Position numbers and translations under genes: made by a program
Assembly (NCBI GenBank): GCA_030704615.1
Contig: CM060731.1
Coordinates: 17,548,001-17,608,000 of the forward strand
Reading direction: 5' to 3'
From: Takakia lepidozioides
Lineage: Eukaryota; Streptophyta; Takakiopsida; Takakiales; Takakiaceae
DNA length: 60,000 nt
Notes under the pieces: model-generated
The model's database searches: none
The model's input: the letters and a program-made list of their open reading frames with translations, nothing else
What the model was told of the DNA's origin: nothing
In this document: piece by piece, positions 45,801-55,196 of the stretch
Layout: every line of letters starts with the position of its first letter
Numbering within the stretch: the stretch's first letter is position 1

Positions 45801-46254
45801 TGCCATTGCACAGCACCGTGATACGTTGAGGTATGCCACTATACGTGGTGGAGGATATCGTCCTGGGGTTCGGAGGTTTAGCCCTGGTGACTATGTTTAT
45901 TTGCAGCAGACTGCTCCTACGACTCTGGATGTTACTGCAGGGCGTGTTATTCTGAGGGTTCGAGAGGTATTGCCCTCAGGGGTCCTGATCTTGGAGGGTC
46001 GGGATGGCATGACTTGGAAGGACCATGTGCGTAATTGTGCGCCATGTCACCTTCCCAATGTCGATGGCAGAGTTGACCCAAACTTGGCAGTGGTACCTGC
46101 AAGTTTGAGGTGCATGCTCTGTGGGTCTGCCAAAGGGGCAGCCACCATGCTGGTGTGTGATCGATGCTCAAGGGGTTGGCATATGGGATGCTTGACACCA
46201 CCTCTTGAGAAGGTTCCTGACGGAGATTGGTTGTGTCCACACTGCTTGGGATAG
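42851..46254 (+). pseudogene. Element B pol: reverse transcriptase, RNase H, integrase, PHD finger
   Basis: Same frame as the methyltransferase apart from a TAG at 43118-43120. RT: RMCGDYRPVNRQT, FSTLDLRSGYHQLP, WRFLPFGLKNAPAEFQ, CYIDDIIIFS (catalytic Asp-Asp). A frameshift near 44250 is followed by RNase H (LHTDWSMLGLGAVL, YEGECLAAVWA, TDHQPLKWL). Integrase has the zinc site HAHEELGHFG...CMVCDRV, then WSLDFAGPLP (Asp), LTDQGREFLGEF (Asp) and HPEADGLADRVVQTVK. The third catalytic residue, normally Glu (..GLAER..), is Asp (GAT). The frame 44275-46254 ends in a PHD finger. Plant Ty3/gypsy RT and integrase type is clear; the missing chromodomain is replaced by the PHD. Confidence 0.93.
46111..46254 (+). 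other. C-terminal PHD finger of element B integrase
   Basis: C4HC3 pattern: CMLC at the start, then LVCDRCSRGWHMGCLTPPL, then VPDGDWLCPHC and a TAG stop two codons later. The spacing and the LVCDRC..WH..CL.PPL..VP.G.W.CP.C signature are those of histone H3-tail-reading PHD fingers. It follows an integrase core and linker in the same frame, where chromoviruses carry a chromodomain. Confidence 0.92.
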
Positions 46255-46503
46255 TGGCAGTGGACATGACTGGAGGCAGCTAACAAGACATGGGAGGCCA
46301 AGCTCATAGGAGTCAATACATGAGATCCCAAGCTCAAGTTCACAGGTTGCAAGACGGCGACTAACGATGGGGCAACTCTTGCACCCGGCCTCTTGATCTA
46401 TCGAGTTTGAGTGTAGTAGGGATAGTGGTGGAGGACTTAGTGAGGCTATGGTCACTATCACATCTTGTGGCTACCTGGACTTAGAGGGACCTAAGCACCA
46501 GCT

Positions 46504-46514
46504 AGGGGGGCGAT
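46504..46514 (+). promoter_or_regulatory. Polypurine tract of element B
   Basis: AGGGGGGCGAT directly before TGTGTGG, the expected position of the plus-strand primer next to the 3' LTR. Confidence 0.7.
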
Positions 46515-47031
46515 TGTGTGGACTAGTGACTGCCATAGTGGGCAGCGTAGTGGCAGCCTAGTGACTGACTAGTTGTAGCCTAGTGGTTGGACTAGTGGCT
46601 GGACTAGTGGTAGACTAGTGGTATACTAGTGTGTGGTGTGCACATGTGTTGTGTGGTTTTGGACAGCGATGTAGTTGTGTAGCGATATGTATGCGCACGA
46701 CAGCTGTCAAGTTATTTTACCACTAGTGTGAAACTAGCTAGGAAATAGCTAGCTTTTACATATTGACATTTGGGATTGGCCCAAGTGTCAATCCAGGGGT
46801 CAAAGCAGATTTAGGCCCTGGAGTGGTTATCTTCACGGCAAGGGCGGGAGGCTCATCTTTCTCGAGTTGAGCCTCACCGCGCCTAGCTATGGCGCCGTAG
46901 TGTGGATTCCCCATGGCGTGGGGTGCACTTGGCTTGACTTGTATTTGAGTGATGAGGTTATATATGCATGAGTTTATGCTTCAGCTTTGTGAGCTCGCAT
47001 GAGCTTGTGCTTGTATTCTTCTTCTTTATCA
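46515..47031 (+). repeat. Element B 3' LTR (517 bp)
   Basis: TGTGTGGACTAG ... CTTTATCA, starting right after the polypurine tract. It contains 188 bp absent from the 5' LTR (46515-46702), the palindrome GACAGCTGTC (46699-46708), and the 327-bp part shared with 34587-34914. Several 'gactagtg' repeats lie in its first 130 bp. Confidence 0.8.
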
Positions 47032-47032
47032 T

Positions 47033-47220
47033 TGTGTGGACTAGTGACTGCCATAGTGGGCAGCGTAGTGGCAGCCTAGTGACTGACTAGTTGTAGCCTA
47101 GTGGTTGGACTAGTGGCTGGACTAGTGGTAGACTAGTGGTATACTAGTGTGTGGTGTGCACATGTGTTGTGTGGTTTTGGACAGCGATGTAGTTGTGTAG
47201 CGATATGTATGCGCACGACA
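47033..47220 (+). repeat. Second copy of the first 188 bp of the LTR
   Basis: Appears identical to 46515-46702 and is separated from the LTR end by a single T. It ends GCACGACA at the target duplication AAGC. Confidence 0.9.
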
Positions 47221-49355
47221 AAGCTGACACGGCAATCACATCCACATTACAAGACATGACTAAGAGTGTGTTAGCCACATGCTCTACCCTCCCTGACCTC
47301 CCCCAAACGATGCGATCAACACAAAACGGAGGATATCTCACCAGAACTCAGAAACGAGAATGGACAGCATATCTCAACATATACCACACCATACGCCGCA
47401 CGCTTGCAGTTATACCTCCCCCCCCCCCCCCGGCCCCCTTATTCAATAACTGGAGGACGGACCCACGCATCACATGCTTAAACACCCTACCTAAATGTCA
47501 ACCAATTATGCCCCCACCTGCGGACGCCCCCACCTGCGGACGCCCCCTCTCTCCCTCAATGGATCGCCTCCCTCTCTAAGCTCGGACGGGAAGCAAAAAG
47601 AGTTGCTTATCTTATCACCAAACAAAAAGCCTCCACCAACCACAAAAAAATTATCGCCTCATTTGGCCAACTACTACATGACCACCCGAAAACGCCCACA
47701 AAGCCATCTTCAACCCTGCCATTAACCCGCCTATCGATTGCCTCAAACACAGACTGGGGCACCTACTAACCAAACCTGCAGACATCAACAAAGAAATCTA
47801 GCACCAAGCCTCTTCTTCCTACACACCTAATGTAGACAGCTGTCTACATCCTAGGCATCACACACCCAACTGCATATGCAAAGTCAAACATTACCCATGG
47901 CATGATCTCGACGGCTATTCTCTGGACAAACGAGGGTCCCCCACGGACCGCATCCTTGACCTCTTCACAATTGGCCTATATGACTCGTGCATAAAAGCTC
48001 TACCCAAAGCAAAAGCCCCCGGCCCAGACCTCATCCATAATGCCATCCTACAGTCGCTTGACCCCCAATTTCATGCTCTGCTCTTCAAATTCTTCCGACT
48101 CTGCTACCAACTTCATCGTATCCCACATGCATGGAAACATAGCCGAACCATTCTACTATTCAAAAAAGGCGACCCCACCGACCTCGGTAATTACAGACCC
48201 ATTGCCCTCGCTAACACTATCTACAAACTATTCACTAGCACCCTCACCACGATGCTATCTTCCTATGGCGAACAACACCGTATTTTAAGCGACCCCCAGA
48301 AGGCTTCCGCGGAACGCGTAGCACTACCAGGCAAATCCAATATGTCTTATCTGCCCTTGAAGACGCCAAACTCACTAAACAAGATATCTACCTCCTCTAC
48401 ATTGACTTTAAGAACGCCTTTGGCTCCATGGACCACCCACGTCTCCTCGCCATCATGACGGACCTAGGCTACCCGCTAGATGCCATCCAACTCATTGGGA
48501 ACATCTACACCAACAGCAGCACCGAATACACTGGCTCATACTATGGCACCACCCCCCCTATCCCCATCCTTCGCGGTACCATCCAAGGAGACACTCTGAG
48601 CCCCTACCTATTCATCATCTTTCTAGAACCTCTCTTACGCTGGTTTGCCCGTGGTAACTTGGGCTACCACTATAAAACCTCCCTTACTGAAATCTCAGCG
48701 GCAGCATATGCTGACGACCTCGCTATCCTAGCACATCAGCCTCAGCACCTCAACCGACAGGCTGACAAATTATATCGCTTTAATCAATGGTCAGGTATGG
48801 AACTAAGCCTAAACAAATGTGCGGTCACCGCCGCCACCCACGGCAGTAAACTCAAATAATCCACGATAGCTTCCCATTGCATGCTCCACCTGCACTATCA
48901 ACAAAAATCTTTCCCCTTCTTAGGTCCGGATGAACCCTACACTTATCTAGGCATACAATTGGTTCCATCCCTAAGTTGGCATATACAAAAGAGCACCACC
49001 CTTTCCAAACTAACCAACAAGAGTTTAGCTCTACTCAACGCCCCAATCTCCATTCGCCCTAAACTAACTATCATCCAAAGAGTTCTCAACCCTCAAATCC
49101 AATACGCATTTCACGCAGCCTCCTTCTCTATACCAGATGTCAAACTACTCGACTCCAAAATTATCCAACTCACCAAACGTATTTGTGGCCTACCCACCAG
49201 CACCCCTAATGTTCTTACCCAACTCCCACAGGACAGTTTTGGGATTGGCACTAGCCCCTTGATCATCTCTTATGCCCGCACCCTCGGCTCACAACTTATA
49301 GAGGCTCTTAACGACCCCGGCCGCCTCGGACTAATCTTCCGAGGTCTCCTTAAAC
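47221..49355 (+). pseudogene. 2A-LINE ORF2: reverse transcriptase part
   Basis: Resumes the frame interrupted at 34565. Landmarks: KAPGPDLIHNAILQ, NYRPIALANTIYKLF, YIDFKNAFGSMDH (motif A), TIQGDTLSPYLFIIFLEPLL (motif B), AAYADDLAIL (motif C, near 48710), YTYLGIQLVP (thumb). Frame changes occur at about 47580, 48300, 48420 and 48860. A homopolymer run of Cs sits at 47420. The 3' end is missing; element A sequence takes over near 49355, so the LINE is truncated at its 3' side, which is unusual for LINEs and suggests a later deletion. Confidence 0.88.
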
Positions 49356-51002
49356 ACTTTGCACATAAATATAATGTTGAAGTACATTTGTCTGTTGTGA
49401 TCTTGATCGGAGTCGCATAAAGTGCAAATGCCGCATCCTTTTTGGTAACTCTCATTAAAGCTCTAGTCCAAAGAACAGGGGTTGAAAACCTTGATATTTC
49501 TATATTTTTGTCTTGCAGAAATTTTTCCCGATCGCCAATCGATGTCAGGATTGTGAAGTACGAACCAGGAAAGTCCAAGGATCACATGATTCGTTGGAGA
49601 CTGGATAACGTTGAAAACAATATGTGATGCTTGATCTTTAAGCTTCACTTCAAGTGGTTGAGTTTCATGGTCCACATTTCATGATGCTAACGGTCGTCCA
49701 TCGATGACTTCAACGGGGGCCGAGAGTTTCTTCTTTACGAGCGTTAAATTGTATTGCATCGCAAAGTTTTTGTCCATAAAACAAGCTGAAGCCCCTGAGT
49801 CCAAAAGTGCTTCTATAGAGATATCTCGATTTTGCACTCTGATTTTTACCGAAACTGTGAAGCAAGGTGCAGGGTCTGGAGGTAGAAATAGACATTTTTT
49901 CGGTGAGGAATTTGTGGTGTCCAGCTGCATGGTCCCTACTGTGACTGGACATCTTCATTTTCCGACCTCATCGTATCGAACACTTGAGTTGCGCCCCGAG
50001 CTTTTAATCTTCTCTTGTTGGGATAGTTTAATGTTATGCAATCTTCATCTCCGCAATAGAGGCATAATCCATTCGAGCGTCGTTTTTGTTTTTCTTGTGG
50101 CGTCAATGGCTTGAATCGGACAGCATCAATCTGCATAGGATTACTACCGGATGTCTGATGGATCGTTGTGCTTGGTGCCGTAGTAGCAGCGGCATGATGC
50201 GTCGTCGATCATCCCGATCGCTTCTCTCGACGTCTTTCGAACAAACGATTATCGCATGCAATGACTTGGGTGATGAATTCACTCAGTGTGCTCACGTTTG
50301 GCATTGTCAGCAACAAATCTTTTACATCCTCTTTAAGCCCACATCGAAACTGACTAATGAGGCTCTTCTCATTCCAGTCGAGGTCGCACGCAAGTTGTCG
50401 AAATTCGGTAGCATAAACGGAAGCATGACGTGCTCCTTGTCGAAGATTTCGCATCTTTGTCTCTGTAATTCTTTCTATATCATTCTCTCCAAACGTTGCA
50501 GTGAACTCGGACATGAATGCTTCACAATTTTATAATAAACGTGAATTTTTTTCTAATAGCGGTGCAAACCAAGATAGGGCAGTGCCTGATAGAAGGGTGC
50601 CCACGAATCCCACTTAAATACCTTCATCGGGGTAGCGTTGTGGATGTAGTCGTAGGAACAGTCGTACTTGTTGAACAAAACCGCGAAATCTTAATCTCGT
50701 CCCATAAAATTTCTCGGGCATGCTGACCGTTGGTTCTCCCGTAATCTGTTGAAGAGGAACCGTTGCAGTAGGAGCTCTTGCCGTAGGGACTCGTATGGTT
50801 GAAGATCCATTGTTCGACTCCTTTAACTCTTAAATTTGGTGGAGAGCGTTGCCAAGATCTTGAGACTGATCAGCTTGCAATTGGGCGGTAGAGGTACGAA
50901 GTTCTTGCATCTGGAGCTGAAGACTTTGCAATGTGGCGACCATTTCCGCAAATGTGCCTTCCATCTTAACTATCTAAGGAACAAATTTCAGTCTCGTCAA
51001 AC
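49356..51002 (-). pseudogene. Ty3/gypsy element A: gag and protease remnant
   Basis: Minus-strand pieces in 5'-3' order. Gag region 50514-50209 (ASVYATEFRQLACDLDWNE...LISQFRCGLKEDVKDLLL). Degraded zinc knuckle CLYCGDEDCITLNYP (about 50090-50030, last His lost). Protease EALLDSGASACFMDK (about 49810-49770). Post-protease segment HVILGLSWFVLHNPDIDW (about 49590-49540), then FALYATP at about 49425. Reverse transcriptase and integrase are absent; they must have been deleted where the 2A-LINE region now lies. Its LTRs are 51003-51642 and 28132-28475. Confidence 0.85.
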
Positions 51003-51642
51003 TGTCAAGGACGAGAACATGACTGAACACAAACAAGATATCAGACTATAGGTACAAGACTAGACAAGAAGTCAAGATCAGCGTGGCCGAATGCATGGTG
51101 GGTAAACATGAATCAAGATGATCTTTAAAACAATGGACAAGAGTACAAGGTACTGGAACTTGACTCGAATACATGAATGCTGGAAACTGGACTGGGGTAT
51201 CAGATACTAGAAACTGGACTAGAGTACTGGAAGCTGGACTGGAATACTAGGACTGGGAACAAGAGTAGCTTGAACTTGTGTTGGCGAGACTGAAGAGTGT
51301 CCAGTCTCGCCTCCTATATATACTGGCTACTAAGAAGTTCCCTAAGAAGCTTCCCCTATGGAGGTTTCTTGATGGAGAAGTTTCCAAGATTAAACAAAGG
51401 TTTCTTGATGGAGAAGCTTCCTTAAACGAAAGAGGTATCTTGATGGAGAAGTTTCCTCCAAATGAAGCTTCCTGAGCAGTTTCCCAAGTTATTCTTGGTA
51501 ATTTGGTAAACTCTCGGTAACTTGGTAAGTAATGGTAAATCATGGTGGATCACGGTAAATCATGGTAACTTCCGGTAACATGATAACTTGGTAACTTTTG
51601 GTATTTACCCCTGATAAGTTTCTCTGGGCTATATCTGTGACA
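51003..51642 (-). repeat. Ty3/gypsy element A LTR (its 5' LTR, 640 bp)
   Basis: Begins TGTCAAGGACGAG and ends ATATCTGTGACA, with short inverted ends TGTCA/TGACA. It matches 28132-28475 over its first 340 bp. It contains repeats of 'gaggtttcttgatggagaag' (51355-51460) and of 'ggtaacttggtaa' (51490-51600). Confidence 0.85.
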
Positions 51643-51648
51643 CTTTTG

Positions 51649-52632
51649 GATCAAAGTGCTATCATTTTATAGCCACTGGAAAGTATGCAATGTTGCATCA
51701 ACATCAATTATTCTTTTGAACTCTGCCAATGACAACAGCTGGTCTGACTGCCCTGTTTGGGCAACACTAAAGGCGCACACATTGTGGCCTATCTAGAAAG
51801 CCAGATTCGGTCTTGTTTTTTATGCTTATAAGTTGTTTAGTGTGAGATCGGTTCTTTGCAAGATCTACTCAGACCTGTTGTCTGAGGCCAGGAAGGCATG
51901 GTTGTTGCTATGTGAAGTTGTTCGCAGGTGCAACTCTCGAAGGGAACAACAACTGCTCTTTCAATTTGACTCCACTTGGGCCAGTGGAAACGTTATCTGC
52001 TCCATATCCTAGGACACTCTTGTTCAATGGGTTGACTCCATCCCGACAAGCTGGGAGCTCAGCTAATGCTTTGCACTATCCGGCAAATGAGGAGGAATCC
52101 GATGCGAATTGGAGGCATCGTCGTCCTCTGTAAGGAAGACAAGGTCGAGGACTCAACTCTCCTCAGAGACCCAGAAGCGGAAAAGATGAAGTTTTTAAGT
52201 TGTATGGTTTGTGATTTGATTTCTAAGACAAGGCGAAGCTTTCAAGTTGTGTAGGATGTCATCTGCTTTCTGATCCATCGTAGTTAAGCATGCTTAGCTT
52301 CCTCCACCAGAATAGTTAAGCCTGCTCAGCCAGGCTTTCTTTGGCTGTTGTTTTATGGTCATTCACTCAACTCTTTACTGCTCCTCCTTTAGCAGTTAGC
52401 TGCTTCCCAGGGTTTTCTTTGGATGATGTTTTATATTTCTTCACTCAGCTCTCTGCTGCTTCTGCCTTAGTAGTTAGCTGCCTCTACATGATTGGTTCCG
52501 ATTACATTGACATCCTGGGTCAGCCTCTATGACACCCTCTATGGAGGTTATTTTGTCCTCCTTGTTCTCCTTTTGCCACTTAATAAAATCCCAGGGCCTC
52601 TATTCCCTGTTATAAAAATTAAAAAAAAAAAT
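51649..52632 (+). pseudogene. L1 3' end: ORF2 C-terminus, 3' UTR and poly(A)
   Basis: Joined to 28126 the frame reads RVWIKVLSFYSHWK, then NSWSDCPVWATLKAHTLWPI, a stop, then KARFGLVFYA, the usual end of plant L1 ORF2 proteins. Downstream is non-coding 3' UTR with a duplicated 'agttagctgc' region (52395-52480) and an A-rich tail at about 52612-52631. Confidence 0.85.
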
Positions 52633-52642
52633 GAAATTTTCA

Positions 52643-53688
52643 TTGAACAAAAAACAATACAAACATATGCGTGCGAAAATATCTTTCTACAAATCCCAAT
52701 CTATTTGCAAGAGCTCCATATAACTTCCAAAGGCCCCTGCATGGACTTGACAATGTCATCATATTCATCCTCATCACTACTTAATCATCATGATCTCTCC
52801 ATCTACCTCGTCCACCACATTCAGATAAGGGATATCCTCATTTTCAATATGCAGATTTGCAAGACATCTATACATAGTTTCCTCTACACCAAGGTCAAGA
52901 TAGATATGAGGTACATCCTGAGTGACTTTAGCATTCCCGTCCACCAAATCATCATTCGGCAGTCGAAACTAATGAGGCGGGGCCGGCTTGGTGCAAGCTT
53001 GGAGGAGAATCAAGATGGGCCTATTGGCAAGGGACAAGGGGCCCATGGGCATTGGGTTTTTATTTTTTATTTGTATTCTTAAGAAAATCAATTTTTTCTC
53101 TTTTCATGTGCAATTCAAAAAACTCATAGCATGAGGATGCCTAATGTGAAGATATGGTTTGAGAAACGTGCATAAGCAGCCTGTTTGTTTTTTTAAAATA
53201 ATTATTAGGCATAAAAATGCCTAAATGATTGGGCAAGGACGATAAAATTCTTGAAATTTGACCGGATAAATTGTGGCCACCTACCCCCTACACCCGCATG
53301 CCAAAATTTGGGCGAATCGGACCACATCTGCAAAAACGCCATGTGGGGCCGAGGGTTGGGTAGCACATCTGCAAGCTCACGCCTCTCACGGGAGTAGAAG
53401 AGGATATGCCGCATATTCCAAGAATATTCTTGGAAAATATTTTAGCGAAACTAAAACGTGCTCATGCCAAACGAAATGCAAAACATTTGGAAATTTTTGC
53501 TCACGTGAGCACAAGCCACACGAAGTTGGGGCATAGAGAATTTCCTGTCAGTGCCCATCTCCATCAACAACTTTTGTTGATTAATAGTTGCATATTTAAT
53601 CATGTGATGTTGACGCTCGTAGCAATCACTAATATGCGAAAGGAGACACAATTCATTTTGTTCCGCCCACGAAAGCATGAGTAATGAC
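52643..53688. other. Intergenic, nothing recognised
   Basis: AT-rich single-copy-looking DNA after the L1. Small frames here (for example 52492-53082) show no domain or codon pattern that I can support. Confidence 0.4.
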
Positions 53689-54656
53689 CAGTGTTGGGCG
53701 GTTCTTTAAAAAAATTGATAACCTGCGGTTCCAGTTATATACTTAATTTATTTTTTAATAACGTACGGTTCCGGTTAATTGAAATTTTACAAATTCTAAT
53801 AACATTCCAGTTATCAACAATGGATTTTTTTCACCCCTTGTCGGTTATCAATAATCCGGTTACTTCTTGGATGATAACTGGCGGTTATATATACCGGTTC
53901 TCAATTGCCGATAACTAGGATAAAAACCATTGATGCATTTAATTTAGTAATTATTATATATAAGATGATAATTTAATTATTTTAACAGACCGCCTGGAAA
54001 CACTTTTAAGGGCCTGCTGTGGGCCCATGTCCTGCATGGCCCGCATTTAAGGCCTGCATGCATGCACCTCCCCCTCCTTGCACTACAAGAAAAGGGGGGG
54101 GGGGGGGGGGGACGGCCACGCAGCCGCGGCGTCGGTAAACCCCCCGTTTCGGGCATGGGCGCGACGCCGATTTTGCGACGTTTGGGCGTCGCAGGCCCAT
54201 CGCCAAAAAAACGTCGCAAATATGCGACGTATGGGGGTCGTGAGCCCCGGGCCCCCTCCCGCAATGCCCGGACGTCGCTTTTCGAGAGGTCCATGGCGAT
54301 GGCAGGGGCCTCCTGCTAGCGACGCTCGGCTGTCGTTGCCCTCAAGCCGACATCATTGGAGGGGGCGACGGCTCGGCATCGCACCAAAATTTTTTTCTAA
54401 ATTGCCCGGGCGTCGCATCCTAAAAACACAAAACACGTGGCGTACGCCGGGCGGTAGGATAAGCGACACCGCTGCATCGCGACTAGCGACTCCTGGGCGT
54501 GGCAAAGAAAAAACACCCGTCGCCGCTGGAGTCGGGCGTTGCGACGCTTGATACCCCACTCCCTAAAGTGAATGTAAATAACATATGAATAATTGGGTCT
54601 TTAAGTTTCATGTATACACCCATATACCCTGCAAACCTAATAACCGCCCAACACTG
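53689..54656. mobile_element. hAT-like non-autonomous element (968 bp)
   Basis: Perfect 15-bp terminal inverted repeats CAGTGTTGGGCGGTT / AACCGCCCAACACTG. The flanks GTAATGAC (53681-53688) and ATAATCAC (54657-54664) match at 6 of 8 positions, consistent with an 8-bp hAT duplication that has drifted. Inside is AT-rich DNA, then a GC-rich CACTA-related block (54081-54560). No transposase. Confidence 0.82.
54081..54560 (+). mobile_element. CACTA-related fragment nested in the hAT-like element
   Basis: Starts CACTACAAGAAAAGGGG, a CACTA end. It continues with GCGACG/CGTCGC motifs in the same order as the left part of the element at 26671 (shared 'cgccaaaaaaacgtcgcaaat'). The matching right end TTGTAGTG was not found, so it is truncated or its end has decayed. 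Confidence 0.65.
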
Positions 54657-54664
54657 ATAATCAC

Positions 54665-55196
54665 CTACTGCAATAAACACGTAATAATTTGTTAGCGAAA
54701 TAAAACAACCTCACGTTGTCTCTTATATACAACACCAAACACACACTCATTTTGTTTTGCCCACAAAACCATTGGATAATGACTTACGCAACGATACCTT
54801 GAAATTTTTCTTGCGAAACTCGATACGTTGATTTATTTCTTTGGCGAAACCCATTGTTTGCCTCATTATATTAAATGGTTCAATTATTGTTTGATATTTG
54901 TGTGTTTTGGATGGTGTTGGTTGTTGTGACTTTGTTTTTCCTCAATGTGTTATTCTTTTGTAGGATACCAAAGCTGTAAATATTTGGAACTTGGAGCCTG
55001 TAGTTATACATTAGGGGTGCATATTTCGCTTTAGGGTTTAAGGTTTAGGGACAGAAATAGGGACAAAAAGATGCACAAAAACCCTTTTTTCGTGTGTAGG
55101 AACAATATTTGTGTGTATACTACTTCTGTGGAAACATGGGTACCCTAATGCTGTATTTTGTGCTCACGACTCCATTTTCCTGTACTCACGTGAGTT
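54665..55196. other. Non-coding, upstream of the TNP2-like gene
   Basis: No gene seen. Contains 'agggtttaaggtttaggg' at about 55030-55050. Confidence 0.3.

Larger units (their letters stand above)
34566..47220 (+). mobile_element. Ty3/gypsy retrotransposon B with DNA methyltransferase and PHD finger (12.65 kb)
   Basis: Inserted in the 2A-LINE. The duplicated target is AAGC (34562-34565 and 47221-47224). Excising 34566-47220 and one AAGC restores the LINE frame. Order: partial LTR (34566-34914), leader (34915-36440), minisatellite (36445-38760), gag with two zinc knuckles (38945-40540), protease (41080-41480), DNMT3-like methyltransferase (41880-42850), RT, RNase H, integrase (43130-46100), PHD finger (46111-46254), purine tract (46504-46510), full LTR (46515-47031), and an extra copy of the first 188 bp of the LTR (47033-47220). 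The polyprotein frame is broken by at least five frameshifts and two stops. The two LTR copies differ by a handful of mostly single-base indels over about 330 bp, so the copy is fairly young or the indels are sequencing errors. Confidence 0.93.
21348..52632 (+). mobile_element. L1-type LINE expanded to 31 kb by nested insertions
   Basis: The host-level insertion is a plant L1-like LINE. It is flanked by the 10-bp direct repeat GAAATTTTCA (21338-21347 and 52633-52642) and ends with an A-rich tail (about 52612-52631). Its own sequence occupies 21348-24277, 25644-26670, 27799-28131 and about 51649-52632. The rest is later insertions. Continuity is shown by translation: the frame ending ATRV at 28126 resumes at about 51646 to give VWIKVLSFYSHWK, and the frame ending SIARRV at 24269 resumes after the 24278-25643 insertion with LVANQVLLASSWF. 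Confidence 0.85.

Noticed and set aside
46515-47220. Two overlapping solo LTRs at the 3' end of element B
   Set aside because: A single structure (full LTR plus the first 188 bp of a second) explains the identical blocks, the one-base junction and the missing 188 bp at the 5' end.
52492-53082. 196-codon plus-strand frame after the L1
   Set aside because: Covers the LINE poly(A) tail and AT-rich DNA; no domain, no codon bias.
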